A stretch of 63,112 bases of DNA. Origin: DATJLY01 sp035604195 (GTDB lineage Bacteria; Pseudomonadota; Alphaproteobacteria; ATCC43930; CGMCC-115725). The notes beneath the pieces are model-generated. The model was not told the DNA's origin. It saw nothing but the letters and a program-made list of their open reading frames with translations, and did no database searches. Position 1 is the stretch's first letter. Each line of letters begins with the position of its first letter. The translations under genes and the position numbers were made by a program. The stretch lies in NCBI GenBank assembly GCA_035604195.1, contig DATNIY010000007.1:1-63112 (forward strand), written 5' to 3'. Below, one piece after another: positions 52,234 through 60,166 of the stretch.

Positions 52234-52932
52234 ATGGCCGAGACCTCTCCCGCCTCGCGCGGCCTGAAGCGGCTCAGGCAGAAGGCGGGCCTCTCCATCC
52301 GCGACGTGGCGCATGCGCTCGGCATGGAGCACGGCTCGAGCTATCAGCATTACGAGGACCGCTTCCGCAAGCCGTTCCTGCCGCTGGATCTCGTGCAGAA
52401 GCTGGTGCCGATCTTTGCGCCGCATGGCGTCGCGGCGGTCGAGCTCTATGCCCTCGCCGGCATGGACAACAAGGCGCGGCCGCTCGCGGCGCCGGCCGAG
52501 CGGCCGGGCCATGCCCAGATGCTCAAGATCGAGGAATTGGACGTCCGCGCCGGCGCCGGCGGCGGCCTCATCAGCGAGCAGGAGCGCATCGTCGCGGAAT
52601 GGCAGGTGCCGACCGAGATCGTCCGCGGCTACAGCACCGCGCCGGCGGCGGAGCTGCGTATCATCACCGTCATGGGCGATAGCATGGAGCCGACACTCAT
52701 GCCGGGTCAGCGCATCCTCGTCGATACCGGCGACCGTGTGCCGAGCCCGCCCGGCGTCTTCGTCGTCTGGGACGGGCTCGGGCTGGTGGTGAAGCGGCTC
52801 CAAATCCTGCCGCATAGCGACCCGACGCGGGTCAAGATCACCTCCGACAACGGCAAATACGATCCCTACGAGCGCACGGTCGAGGAGGCCTACATCCAGG
52901 GCCGCGTCATCGGGCAATGGCGCTGGCTGTGA
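52234..52932 (+). CDS. LexA/CI-like phage repressor with S24 peptidase domain
   Basis: A 232-residue repressor. Residues 8-50 form a helix-turn-helix (LKRLRQKAGLSIRDVAHALG). Residues 135-230 are the S24 autopeptidase: catalytic Ser150 in VMGDSMEPTLMPGQRILVDT and Lys187 in LGLVVKRLQ. An Ala-Gly in RAGAGGG near 106 is a plausible self-cleavage site. It should keep the element silent and respond to RecA. The ATG at 52234 is used because upstream frame is control-region DNA. Transcribed away from the structural genes. Confidence 0.9.
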   Translation: MAETSPASRGLKRLRQKAGLSIRDVAHALGMEHGSSYQHYEDRFRKPFLPLDLVQKLVPIFAPHGVAAVELYALAGMDNKARPLAAPAERPGHAQMLKIEELDVRAGAGGGLISEQERIVAEWQVPTEIVRGYSTAPAAELRIITVMGDSMEPTLMPGQRILVDTGDRVPSPPGVFVVWDGLGLVVKRLQILPHSDPTRVKITSDNGKYDPYERTVEEAYIQGRVIGQWRWL

Positions 52933-52960
52933 TTTTTCGCACCTGCCATACGCAAATCAC

Positions 52961-52989
52961 TTGAAGTTCGAACGCTAATAGCGTACAAT
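52961..52989 (+). promoter_or_regulatory. Sigma-70 promoter with palindromic operator
   Basis: TTGAAG, 17-base spacer, TACAAT. The spacer ends in ACGCTAATAGCGT (52972-52984), a 13-base palindrome that reaches the -10, ideal for repressor binding. The half-site word TACGC/GCGTA recurs at 52151 and 52949, on both sides of the repressor gene. Confidence 0.7.
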
Positions 52990-53017
52990 CCTCCCGAAAG
53001 CCGCGGGAGGGTGTGTC

Positions 53018-53311
53018 GTGCCGGATGGGCGGGACGAGTTGGCGGCGCTGGCCCTGCTGGAGCGCCGCTTCGACGGGCCGATCCCTCGGCCGCTACGGCT
53101 CATGGCCCGGCACGGCTCGCCCGAGGCGGTGCATATTTTGCAAGCCGAGGGCCAGGCCGCCTTCTTCAGAGAAATGGTGCGGGGCCAGCTCCGCGCCATC
53201 CGCCTGCGCCGCGCCGACGGCACCTTCTATCCCGAGATGCTCGCGGATTTGGCGCTCTATCGCCGGCAATGGCGGCGCTGGCGGCGGATGCTGCGGCGGC
53301 TCGGGCCATAA
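53018..53311 (+). CDS. Small basic phage protein next to operator
   Basis: A 97-residue protein, GTG start, strongly basic and aromatic at the C-terminus (LALYRRQWRRWRRMLRRLG). No known family is recognised. It is the first gene after a repressor-type operator and promoter and could be an anti-repressor, a recombination directionality factor or a DNA-binding early protein. It is the last gene before host sequence, so an integrase would have been expected here and is absent. Confidence 0.6.
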   Translation: MPDGRDELAALALLERRFDGPIPRPLRLMARHGSPEAVHILQAEGQAAFFREMVRGQLRAIRLRRADGTFYPEMLADLALYRRQWRRWRRMLRRLGP

Positions 53312-53357
53312 CGACTCTTCGTAGACAACGCCGCCGGTTTCGTTCCATTCTCGCGCC

Positions 53358-53813
53358 ATGCGCCGCTTCCAGAGCATTGAAGAGTTGAGCGCCGCCGCGG
53401 GCGAGACGCTCGGCACGAGTTCCTGGCTCGAAGTGAGCCAGGACATGATCGACCGCTTCGCCGACGTCACCGGCGATCATCAATGGATCCATGTCGATGC
53501 CGCGCGCGCGCGGCACTCGCCCTATGGCAGGACGGTGGCGCATGGCTGGCTGACCGTCGCCTTGATGCCGCGGCTCCGCGACGAGATCTTCGCGGTCGAG
53601 GGCGTCAGGGCGAGCATCAATTATGGCTGCGAGCGGCTGCGCTTCATCGAGCCGGTGCCGAGCGGCAGCCGCATCCGGCTCGGCCTCAAGCTCCTGCGCA
53701 CCGAGCCCGCGCGTCAGGGTGTGAGGGTCACGCTCGAAGCGTCGATCGAGCGCGAAGGCGCCGAGCGCCCGGTCCTGGTCGCCGAGCTCATCCTCCTCCT
53801 CCTGCCCGCCTGA
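53358..53813 (+). CDS. MaoC/NodN-family (R)-specific enoyl-CoA hydratase-like protein
   Basis: A 151-residue single hot-dog-fold hydratase. The catalytic signature is FADVTGDHQWIHVDAARARH (Asp/His) and the second family motif is GRTVAHGWLTVALMPRL. The ending INYGCERLRFIEPVPSGSRI is also typical. It should hydrate short enoyl-CoA. It is the first host gene on this side and is convergent with the ABC permease, one base apart. Confidence 0.92.
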   Translation: MRRFQSIEELSAAAGETLGTSSWLEVSQDMIDRFADVTGDHQWIHVDAARARHSPYGRTVAHGWLTVALMPRLRDEIFAVEGVRASINYGCERLRFIEPVPSGSRIRLGLKLLRTEPARQGVRVTLEASIEREGAERPVLVAELILLLLPA

Positions 53814-54611
53814 TCACTCCTCGCTCGGCAGCGCGCTCTCGTGCCAATGCGCGAGCAGGCGGCGCGAGAGCCAGCTCAGCGCCGCGAAGATCGCAATGCC
53901 CGTCAGGGACAGGAGCAGCAGCGCCGCGAAGAGGCGCGGGATCTCCAGCCGATAGCCCGCCTCGAGGATGCGCGAGGCGAGACCGGTCGAGGCGCCGCCG
54001 GTGCCGGCGACGAATTCCGCGACGACGGCGCCGATGAGCGCGAGCCCGCCGCTGATGCGCACGCCCGCGAGGAAATAAGGCAGCGCCGAGGGCAGCCGCA
54101 GATGCCGCAGCACCTGCCAGCGCGACGCGCCGTAGAGCCGGAACAGCGCGACCAGATTGCGGTCGGCGCTGTTGAGGCCCAAGGTCGTATTGGCGACGAT
54201 CGGAAAGAAAGCGACGATCCAGGCACAGACTAAGAGCGACAGAAACGTGTCGTTGACCCAGATGATGATGAGCGGCGCGATCGACACGATCGGCGTCACC
54301 TGCAGGATCACGGCATAGGGAAACAGCGAGATCTCCAAGAGCCGCGACTGCGCGAACAGGATCGCCAGCGCCCCGCCCAGAATCACCGCCGCGGCCAGAG
54401 CGGCAAGCGAGATGCGCAAAGTCACGGTGAGCGAGACCAAGAGGCTCGGCCCGTCGCGCCACAGCGTCTCCGCGACCAGCAGGGGCCCCGGCAGGATATA
54501 GGGCGGGATGGAATTGATCCGCACCATCGCCTCCCAACCCGCGAGCATGAGGAGCCCGACCGCGAGTGGCGCGGCGATGCGGTGCAAGCGCTCGCCCCAG
54601 CCCGCGCTCAT
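53814..54611 (-). CDS. ABC transporter permease (SsuC/TauC/ThiX-like)
   Basis: A 265-residue inner-membrane permease with six hydrophobic segments. The EAA loop appears as LFRLYGASRWQVLRHLRLPS, with the upstream AWIVAFFPIVANTTLGLNSA helix typical of the nitrate/sulfonate/taurine/HMP group. The start overlaps the ATPase stop (ATGA). With its two neighbours it forms one importer; the substrate is discussed with the binding protein. Confidence 0.92.
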   Translation of the reverse strand: MSAGWGERLHRIAAPLAVGLLMLAGWEAMVRINSIPPYILPGPLLVAETLWRDGPSLLVSLTVTLRISLAALAAAVILGGALAILFAQSRLLEISLFPYAVILQVTPIVSIAPLIIIWVNDTFLSLLVCAWIVAFFPIVANTTLGLNSADRNLVALFRLYGASRWQVLRHLRLPSALPYFLAGVRISGGLALIGAVVAEFVAGTGGASTGLASRILEAGYRLEIPRLFAALLLLSLTGIAIFAALSWLSRRLLAHWHESALPSEE

Positions 54612-55366
54612 GCTGTCGCCCTCGCCAAGCGGCGCGAGACCTCGCCGCAGCGCTCGACATAGGCAGGGTCGGTGCGGAGATCGCCGCGGCGCGGATAGGG
54701 CAGGTCGATCGCGACCTCGCTGACGATGCGTCCGGGGCGCGGCGTCATGATGACGATGCGGTCCGACAGGAACACCGATTCGAAGACGCTGTGGGTGACG
54801 AAGACGATGGTGCAGCGGTGCTGGCGCCACAGGTCCAGGAGATCCTCGTTGAGCTTGAACCGGGTGATTTCGTCGAGCGCGGCGAACGGCTCGTCCATGA
54901 GCAAGAGGCGCGGCTCGGTGACGAGCGCGCGGGCGATCGAGACGCGCATGCGCATGCCGCCCGAAAGCTCGCGCGGATAAACGCGCTCGAACCCGGCAAG
55001 ACCGAGCGCGGCCAGCATCGCATCGATGCGCGGCGCCTCCTCCCGCCGCGACTTGCCCTGAAGCCGCAGCGGCAGAAACACGTTGTCGCGAATATTTGCC
55101 CAGGGCATCAAGGTCGGTTCCTGGAAGACGAAGCCGATCCGGCCCTTGAGGTCGCCCGCCTGCCAGGCGACGCGGCCTGCGGTCGCCGGGGTGAGGCCGG
55201 CGATGATGCGCAAGAGCGTGCTCTTGCCGCAGCCCGACGGCCCGAGGATGCTGAGAAAGGCGCCTTCCGCCACCGCAAGATCGATTCGGGCCAGAGCCTC
55301 GATGCCGTTGCGAAAACTCTTGCCGACGCCGACGAGCGCCAAGAGCGGCGTCGAGGCGTCCTCCAT
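54608..55366 (-). CDS. ABC transporter ATP-binding protein (SsuB/TauB/ThiZ-like)
   Basis: A 252-residue ATPase with Walker A LGPSGCGKSTLLRIIAG, Q-loop FVFQEPTLMPW, signature LSGGMRMRVSIARALV, Walker B LLLMDEPFAALDE and H-loop FVTHSVFESVFL. The PTLMPWANIRDNV segment is usual in the nitrate/sulfonate group. It energises import by the permease and binding protein encoded on each side. Confidence 0.95.
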   Translation of the reverse strand: MEDASTPLLALVGVGKSFRNGIEALARIDLAVAEGAFLSILGPSGCGKSTLLRIIAGLTPATAGRVAWQAGDLKGRIGFVFQEPTLMPWANIRDNVFLPLRLQGKSRREEAPRIDAMLAALGLAGFERVYPRELSGGMRMRVSIARALVTEPRLLLMDEPFAALDEITRFKLNEDLLDLWRQHRCTIVFVTHSVFESVFLSDRIVIMTPRPGRIVSEVAIDLPYPRRGDLRTDPAYVERCGEVSRRLARATA

Positions 55367-55381
55367 CGGCGCGGCCGCTTC

Positions 55382-56380
55382 CTATTTCTTCAGCGCCATG
55401 CCGACGCGCCGATCGACGAAGCGGAGCGTATAGGCCGCGCGCCAATCGAGCGTCTTGGGATAAAGCCCCTCGCCCGACATGAGCGTAAAAAAGCTCTGCC
55501 AGCGCGCTTCGGTCATGGCGCCGACGCCCTGGTCCAGCGCATCGCCGCTGTCGACGATGCCGTGGCGCTTCATGCCGGCGATGGCGTAGGCGAGGAGCGC
55601 GTCGCTCTCTTCGGGATTGTCGGATTTGATGAGCTTGTTGCCGGGCGTCGGATCGCCGTAGAGATAGCTGTACCAGCCCTCGATGCTGGCATCGACGAAG
55701 CGCTGCACCAGATCGGGCTTGGCGGCGATGAGCTTCCGCGAGGTCTCGATCACCGAGCCGTAGCTGGCATAGCCGGCATCGGCGAGGAGGAACACATTGG
55801 CCTTGACGCCGGCCGTCTCGATGAGAAAGGGCTCGCTCGTGAGATAGCCCTGTTGCACGGCATTCTTGTCGGCGAGGAAGGGTATGACGTTGAAGGTATA
55901 GGTGCGGATCTGGTCGTCGGTATAGCCGAATTTCGCCTTGAGGAAGAGCCACCAGCCGACCCGCGTGTCGCCGCCGATCATGATCGGCTTGCCCTTCAGG
56001 TCCTTGAGGCTGTCATTGCCGACGCCCTGATGCGCGATCAGCACCGAGGGGTCCTTCTGGAACAGCGCTGCCACCGCCACCAGCGGGATCTTCTCCTTGA
56101 CGAAGTTCAGTCCGATGAAGGAGTTGGAGGCGATCGAGAAATCCAGGCGCCCAGCGGCCAGCAGCTGCGACTGATTGATCTGCGGCCCGCCCTGGCGGAG
56201 CGCGACCTCGATGCCGTATTTGCGATAGATCCCGGTGGCGATCGCCTGGTAATAGCCGCCATGCTCGGCCTCGGCCTTCCAGTCGGTGCCGAAGGTGACT
56301 TGGTCGAGCGCGCGGGCCTGGTTCGCGGCGGCCGCGGCGGCCAGCGCCAGGATCGCGGCGATGACGAGTTTCCCTTGCAT
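55382..56380 (-). CDS. ABC transporter substrate-binding protein, NMT1/THI5-like
   Basis: A 332-residue periplasmic binding protein. The signal peptide is MQGKLVIAAILALAAAAAAN, then the NMT1 core: VTFGTDWKAEAEHGGYYQAI, GIYRKYGIEVALRQGGP and GRLDFSIASNSFIG. The EHGGYYQAIATGIY form is seen in pyrimidine-precursor (ThiY-like) and sulfonate/nitrate binding proteins alike. Thiamin-precursor transport would suit a strain with thiOSGE, but there is no TPP riboswitch here, so I leave the substrate open. First gene of the three-gene operon. Confidence 0.9.
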   Translation of the reverse strand: MQGKLVIAAILALAAAAAANQARALDQVTFGTDWKAEAEHGGYYQAIATGIYRKYGIEVALRQGGPQINQSQLLAAGRLDFSIASNSFIGLNFVKEKIPLVAVAALFQKDPSVLIAHQGVGNDSLKDLKGKPIMIGGDTRVGWWLFLKAKFGYTDDQIRTYTFNVIPFLADKNAVQQGYLTSEPFLIETAGVKANVFLLADAGYASYGSVIETSRKLIAAKPDLVQRFVDASIEGWYSYLYGDPTPGNKLIKSDNPEESDALLAYAIAGMKRHGIVDSGDALDQGVGAMTEARWQSFFTLMSGEGLYPKTLDWRAAYTLRFVDRRVGMALKK

Positions 56381-56497
56381 CCCCGACCTCGCGAGACGTT
56401 GCGGCCCTGTTCTACTGCAAGGGAAGCGGGTGCGGCGACAGCAATTTTCCGCCCGCGGCGCCGCGCGCATGACATGAGGCAGGCCGGGACGTCCGTT

Positions 56498-56959
56498 TCA
56501 GCGGCTGGAACCGCCCGAAGCGTCGTCGGCGCCAAGCTCGCCAATGCGCCTGGCGACCTGGAGCAGGCGCTCGCGCACCTCCCCGCTGGTAATCTGGCGG
56601 AAGTGCCGGACGAGATCGATCTCGCTGCGGGAAAACGCGGATTGCTGACTGGTGCTGGGCGCGTCGCCCGGAATTTCGTCGAAGAAGAAGGAGACCGGCC
56701 GCTCGAGCAGTTGCGCGGCGCGGAACAGCCGACTCGCGCTCAATCGGTTCTCGCCTTGCTCGTATTTCTGCACCGCCTGGAAGGAGACGCCGATGCCGGT
56801 GCCGAGCTCCTCCTGACTCATCCCGGCCAGAAGCCTCGCCTGGCGCAGCCGGCGGCCGACATGCACGTCGACCGGATCCGGCCCGTGCTCGCGCACCGTG
56901 CGGCGCAGGCGCGGCGCTCCGCCTCCCAATGCTCGGGCCGCTCGCGGGGCTCGGCTCAT
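56498..56959 (-). CDS. XRE-family transcriptional regulator
   Basis: A 153-residue DNA-binding protein. The HTH is RLRQARLLAGMSQEELGTGI, GVSFQAVQKYEQGENRLSAS (about residues 37-76), typical of alphaproteobacterial XRE regulators. The C-terminal part (LLERPVSFFFDEIPGD) matches many single-domain relatives. No effector domain is evident. A TTTATTTTAGATCTAAAG stretch upstream is AT-rich and might hold its promoter and an autoregulatory palindrome (TTTAGATCTAAA). Targets unknown. Confidence 0.9.
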   Translation of the reverse strand: MSRAPRAARALGGGAPRLRRTVREHGPDPVDVHVGRRLRQARLLAGMSQEELGTGIGVSFQAVQKYEQGENRLSASRLFRAAQLLERPVSFFFDEIPGDAPSTSQQSAFSRSEIDLVRHFRQITSGEVRERLLQVARRIGELGADDASGGSSR

Positions 56960-57029
56960 TGCGTCTCTTCCCAGTTTATTTTAGATCTAAAGCATATCGC
57001 ATAGGAAGCTTCGGCGCAAGCGCCCTCGA

Positions 57030-57281
57030 TCACGGCTCGCGTTTACCATCCTTCGCCAGCGGCGAGGCGCCCGCGCGTTCGTCGAAACCGTGGCGATTGC
57101 TGTAGAAGACCAGCGCCATCAGCCCGACGCCGAGGCCGAAGGTTCCGACCCCTCCGGCGATGAGCGCGACATAGCCGGCGGTGGTCATGGCGACATCGCC
57201 GATGGAAATCCAGACATAGACCGCGACGGCGATTACCGACAGCGACAGGATGCCGGCAATGACGGCGCCGAGTTTGCTCAT
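57030..57281 (-). CDS. Small two-helix membrane protein
   Basis: An 83-residue protein with two hydrophobic segments: AVIAGILSLSVIAVAVYVWI and YVALIAGGVGTFGLGVGLMA, ending in a charged tail. The ATG at 57281 gives an N-terminus immediately before helix 1. No family assigned. It is 16 bases downstream of the AhpD-like gene and probably co-transcribed with it. Confidence 0.75.
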   Translation of the reverse strand: MSKLGAVIAGILSLSVIAVAVYVWISIGDVAMTTAGYVALIAGGVGTFGLGVGLMALVFYSNRHGFDERAGASPLAKDGKREP

Positions 57282-57297
57282 CACGCGATTTCGCCAC

Positions 57298-57645
57298 TCA
57301 AACCGGATGACGGTGCTGCTCGTCTTCGATCGCCGCGAGCGCGAGGGCGGCATGCGAATAGGCGCCGCCAGCGCGCATCTCGGCCGCGACCCAGATCGCC
57401 TCCATGAGCTCCTGCGGCGTCGCGCCCTGCCGCACCGCCGCGGTGGTGTGCGCCCGGATGCAGTAGGCGCATTGCGTCACATGCGCGACGGAGACGGCGA
57501 TGATCTGCTTCATCTTGGCGCTGAGCGCGCCATCGGCGAAGACCTTCCGGCCCCAGGCATCGAAGGCCGCTTCGATCTCCGGCGCCAGCGCCCGCCGCTT
57601 CGCGGCGACCTCCTTGGAGAACGGCGGGTAGATTTGATCGGACAT
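57298..57645 (-). CDS. Carboxymuconolactone decarboxylase/AhpD-like protein
   Basis: A 115-residue protein of the AhpD/CMD fold. The redox motif CAYCIRAHTTAAVRQG (CxxC with following His) is complete, and KMKQIIAVSVAHVTQ precedes it. These residues are those of AhpD-type alkylhydroperoxidase or thiol-disulfide proteins, so reductive peroxide defence is more likely than lactone decarboxylation. Cytosolic, no signal. Confidence 0.92.
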   Translation of the reverse strand: MSDQIYPPFSKEVAAKRRALAPEIEAAFDAWGRKVFADGALSAKMKQIIAVSVAHVTQCAYCIRAHTTAAVRQGATPQELMEAIWVAAEMRAGGAYSHAALALAAIEDEQHRHPV

Positions 57646-57735
57646 GGCGATGCTCCCGGGATGGTGAGTGGAGCGCAATCGAGATGTTGGCATTGCCCCT
57701 GAAAGGTGCAACCCGGTTGCCTCGCGCCTGCGCCC

Positions 57736-58473
57736 TTACCCCCGCTCCACCTCCACCTCGTCCCATTTCTCGGCGCTGGCGCCGGCGAGGGCCAGGACGC
57801 GCGCCTCGTCGGCGGCGAGCGCGCGCGCCGTGCCGCTGTAAACGACGCCGCCATTGTCGAGGACATAGGCATCGTCCGCGATCTCGAGGCTCACGCGCGC
57901 GTTCTGCTCGACCAGCAGCACGGAGATGCCGGTCTCGCGCATCTGCGCGATGATGCGGAACACTTCGCGCACAATAAGCGGCGCCAGCCCCTGCGACGGC
58001 TCGTCGAGGATCAGCAACTTGGGATTGAGCAAGAGCGCGCGAGCGATCGACAGCATCTCCTGCTCGCCGCCCGAAAGCTGCCGGCCGCGATTGCCTTTGC
58101 GCTCGGCCAGGCTTGGAAAGAGCTGGTAGATCCGCGCAGAATTCCACGGGCCGGGGCGCTCGAGCGGCACCTTCAAATTCTCGTCGACGGTGAGATTGGC
58201 GAAGATGCGGCGCCCCTCCGGCACGTAGCCGACGCCCAGTGCGGCGATGCGATAGCTCGGCCAGTGCGTCGTGTCCTGGCCGAAGATCGTCACCCGCCCC
58301 TCGCGCGCCGGCGTCAGGCCCATGAGACTCCGGAGCGTCGTCGTCTTGCCGGCGCCGTTGCGGCCCAAAAGCGTGGTGATGCGGCCCTCTTCGACGGCGA
58401 GATCGACGCCGTGGAGAATATGGCTCTTGCCGTAATAGGTGTGGAGGCCGCTTGCGGTGAGGGCGGCGGTCAT
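57736..58473 (-). CDS. livF: Branched-chain amino acid-type ABC transporter ATPase LivF
   Basis: A 245-residue ATPase. Walker A is LLGRNGAGKTTTLRSLMG, signature LSGGEQEMLSIARALL, Walker B LLILDEPSQGLAPLIV. GYVPEGRRIFANLTVDENL is the LivF fingerprint. It overlaps livG by 4 bases and closes a five-gene livKHMGF run. It is an inner-face subunit. The ending DEVEVERG is variable. Confidence 0.95.
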   Translation of the reverse strand: MTAALTASGLHTYYGKSHILHGVDLAVEEGRITTLLGRNGAGKTTTLRSLMGLTPAREGRVTIFGQDTTHWPSYRIAALGVGYVPEGRRIFANLTVDENLKVPLERPGPWNSARIYQLFPSLAERKGNRGRQLSGGEQEMLSIARALLLNPKLLILDEPSQGLAPLIVREVFRIIAQMRETGISVLLVEQNARVSLEIADDAYVLDNGGVVYSGTARALAADEARVLALAGASAEKWDEVEVERG

Positions 58474-59219
58474 GCGGCACTGCCGAGATAGGCCGTCTGA
58501 ACCGCCGCGTTGGCAGCGATCTCATCCGGCGTGCCTTCGGCGAGAAGCGCGCCTTGGTCGAGCACGCTGATGCGGTCGGCGAGATGGAAGACGACGCGCA
58601 TGTCGTGTTCGATGAGGATGATGGCGAGCCGCTGATTGGTGTGCAGCTTGCGGATGAGCCGGGTGATGTCATAGGTCTCCTGGTCGCCCATCCCGGCGGT
58701 CGGCTCGTCGAGGAGCAGGAGCCTGGGCTTCAGCGCCAGCGCCATCATGATCTCGGTGGCGCGCTGATCGCCGTGACTCATCTCGCCGACGAGCCGGTCG
58801 GCCTTCTCGGTCAGGCCGCCCATCCCCAGAAGCTCGGCGACGCGGGCGCGCACCTCGGAATCGGCCGCGCGCGACAACCATGGCCGCAGCCGGTAGCCGG
58901 CGGCGACCTCGGCCGCGATGCGCAAATTCTCGTGCACCGACAGTTCGGGAAAGACCTCGGTGATCTGGAAGGTGCGGGCGATGCCGCGCCACACCCGCCG
59001 CGCCGGCAGAAGCCCGGTGATGTCGTCGCCGTCGAACAGGATTCGGCCCGAAGTGGGCCTCAGGAAGCCGGTGATGAGGTTGAAGAAAGTGGTCTTGCCG
59101 GCGCCGTTGGGCCCGATCACCGCGCGAAGCTCGCCCAGCGCCACGGTGAACGACACGTTGTTGACGGCCACCAGGCTGCCGAATTCCTTGGTGACGCTCT
59201 CGACCTGGAGCAGGCTCAT
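58470..59219 (-). CDS. livG: Branched-chain amino acid-type ABC transporter ATPase LivG
   Basis: A 249-residue ATPase. Walker A VIGPNGAGKTTFFNLITGF, IARTFQITEVFPELSVHENL (LivG type), degenerate signature MSHGDQRATEIMMALALKP, Walker B LLLLDEPTAGMGDQE, H-loop IIEHDMRVVFHLAD-like. MSHGDQ in place of LSGGQ is characteristic of this branch. ATG overlaps the livM stop. Confidence 0.95.
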   Translation of the reverse strand: MSLLQVESVTKEFGSLVAVNNVSFTVALGELRAVIGPNGAGKTTFFNLITGFLRPTSGRILFDGDDITGLLPARRVWRGIARTFQITEVFPELSVHENLRIAAEVAAGYRLRPWLSRAADSEVRARVAELLGMGGLTEKADRLVGEMSHGDQRATEIMMALALKPRLLLLDEPTAGMGDQETYDITRLIRKLHTNQRLAIILIEHDMRVVFHLADRISVLDQGALLAEGTPDEIAANAAVQTAYLGSAA

Positions 59220-60166
59220 GGCGCCGCTTTCCGCCTGATCATGCCGAGGACGCCGCGCGGAAAGAACAGCACGATCAGCACGAAGAAGAGACCGATGAAC
59301 GACTCCCAGTTCTCGGTCTCGCTCGAGACGTAGTCCTGGAGCACGACGAAGATCACGGCGCCGACCAGCGGCCCCCAAAACGAGCGCATGCCGCCCAGCA
59401 CCGCCATGATCACGAAGGTGCCCGAAAGGTCCCAACGCAACGCGCGCGGATCGACGAAGTTGTTGAGCAGCGCGTAGAGCGTGCCCGCGAGGCTCGCGAA
59501 AGCGCACGAGATGACGAAGGAGAGCCAGATATGACGGTCGACGGGAATGCCGAGGAAGCGCGCGCGGCGCTCGTTCTCGCGGATCGCCAGCAGCGTGCGG
59601 CCGAAGGGCGAGCGCAGCAGCAGCGCCATCAACGCGAGGGCGACAGCGAAGAAGAAGAGGATGACGTAATAGAACGCCTCGGCGTTGTGGAGGATATCGA
59701 GCTTGGCGAAACCGAAGTCGAGCGGCATGCGGGACCAGTCGGTGAGCCCGTCGTCGCCGCCGGTGACGTCGTTCCAGCGGAAGGTGATGAAGTAGAACAC
59801 CTGGCCGAAGGCGATCGTCACCATGGCGAAATAGATGCCGCGGAGATGGACGATCAGCGCGCCGATGATCGCGGCGCCGGCGGTGCCCACGATGATGCCG
59901 ATCACCATGCCAAGCGGCGTGCTCGGGACCAGGTATTTGATGGTCATGGCGCAACCATAGGCGCCGAGACCGAAATAGGCGGCATGGCCGAAGGACAGCA
60001 CGCCGGTGAAGCCGAGCAGGAAATTCACCGACATGGCGGCAAGCGCCATCACCAGCACGCGGCTGCCGAGCTCGGTATAGCCGCCGATCCACTGCATCCA
60101 GAACGGCGCCGTCAGCAGCAGCAACCAGACGATGGCGTCGGCCGCGCGCTTGTCGAGGCGGACCAT
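59216..60166 (-). CDS. livM: Branched-chain amino acid-type ABC permease LivM
   Basis: A 316-residue permease with about nine helices: GSRVLVMALAAMSVNFLLGF, TGVLSFGHAAYFGLGAYGCA, and a late FVIMAVLGGMRSFWGPLVGA. The loop AIRENERRARFLGIPVDRHI is the EAA-like contact with LivG/F. The start ATG (60166) shares bases with the livH stop. Longer upstream frame is a shadow of livH. Confidence 0.94.
   Translation of the reverse strand: MVRLDKRAADAIVWLLLLTAPFWMQWIGGYTELGSRVLVMALAAMSVNFLLGFTGVLSFGHAAYFGLGAYGCAMTIKYLVPSTPLGMVIGIIVGTAGAAIIGALIVHLRGIYFAMVTIAFGQVFYFITFRWNDVTGGDDGLTDWSRMPLDFGFAKLDILHNAEAFYYVILFFFAVALALMALLLRSPFGRTLLAIRENERRARFLGIPVDRHIWLSFVISCAFASLAGTLYALLNNFVDPRALRWDLSGTFVIMAVLGGMRSFWGPLVGAVIFVVLQDYVSSETENWESFIGLFFVLIVLFFPRGVLGMIRRKAAP

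Larger units (their letters stand above)
24988..53311. mobile_element. GTA-lineage siphovirus prophage or domesticated particle, no integrase seen
   Basis: A continuous phage head-tail-lysis block with a repressor at one end. The structural order (TerS, TerL, portal, protease, capsid, connector, gp10-like, terminator, tail tube, chaperone, tape measure, DUF2460, DUF2163, NlpC/P60, tail tip) equals that of alphaproteobacterial gene transfer agents and related temperate phages. Edges are set by the flanking host genes (DHA2 transporter on the left, MaoC on the right); I found no att repeats, tRNA, integrase or replication gene. Structural genes all run on the minus strand. Confidence 0.85.

Noticed and set aside
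55382..56380. ThiXYZ assignment of the NMT1-type ABC transporter
   Set aside because: No TPP riboswitch or thi gene is adjacent, and the binding protein fits several substrates; left as generic NMT1-like.
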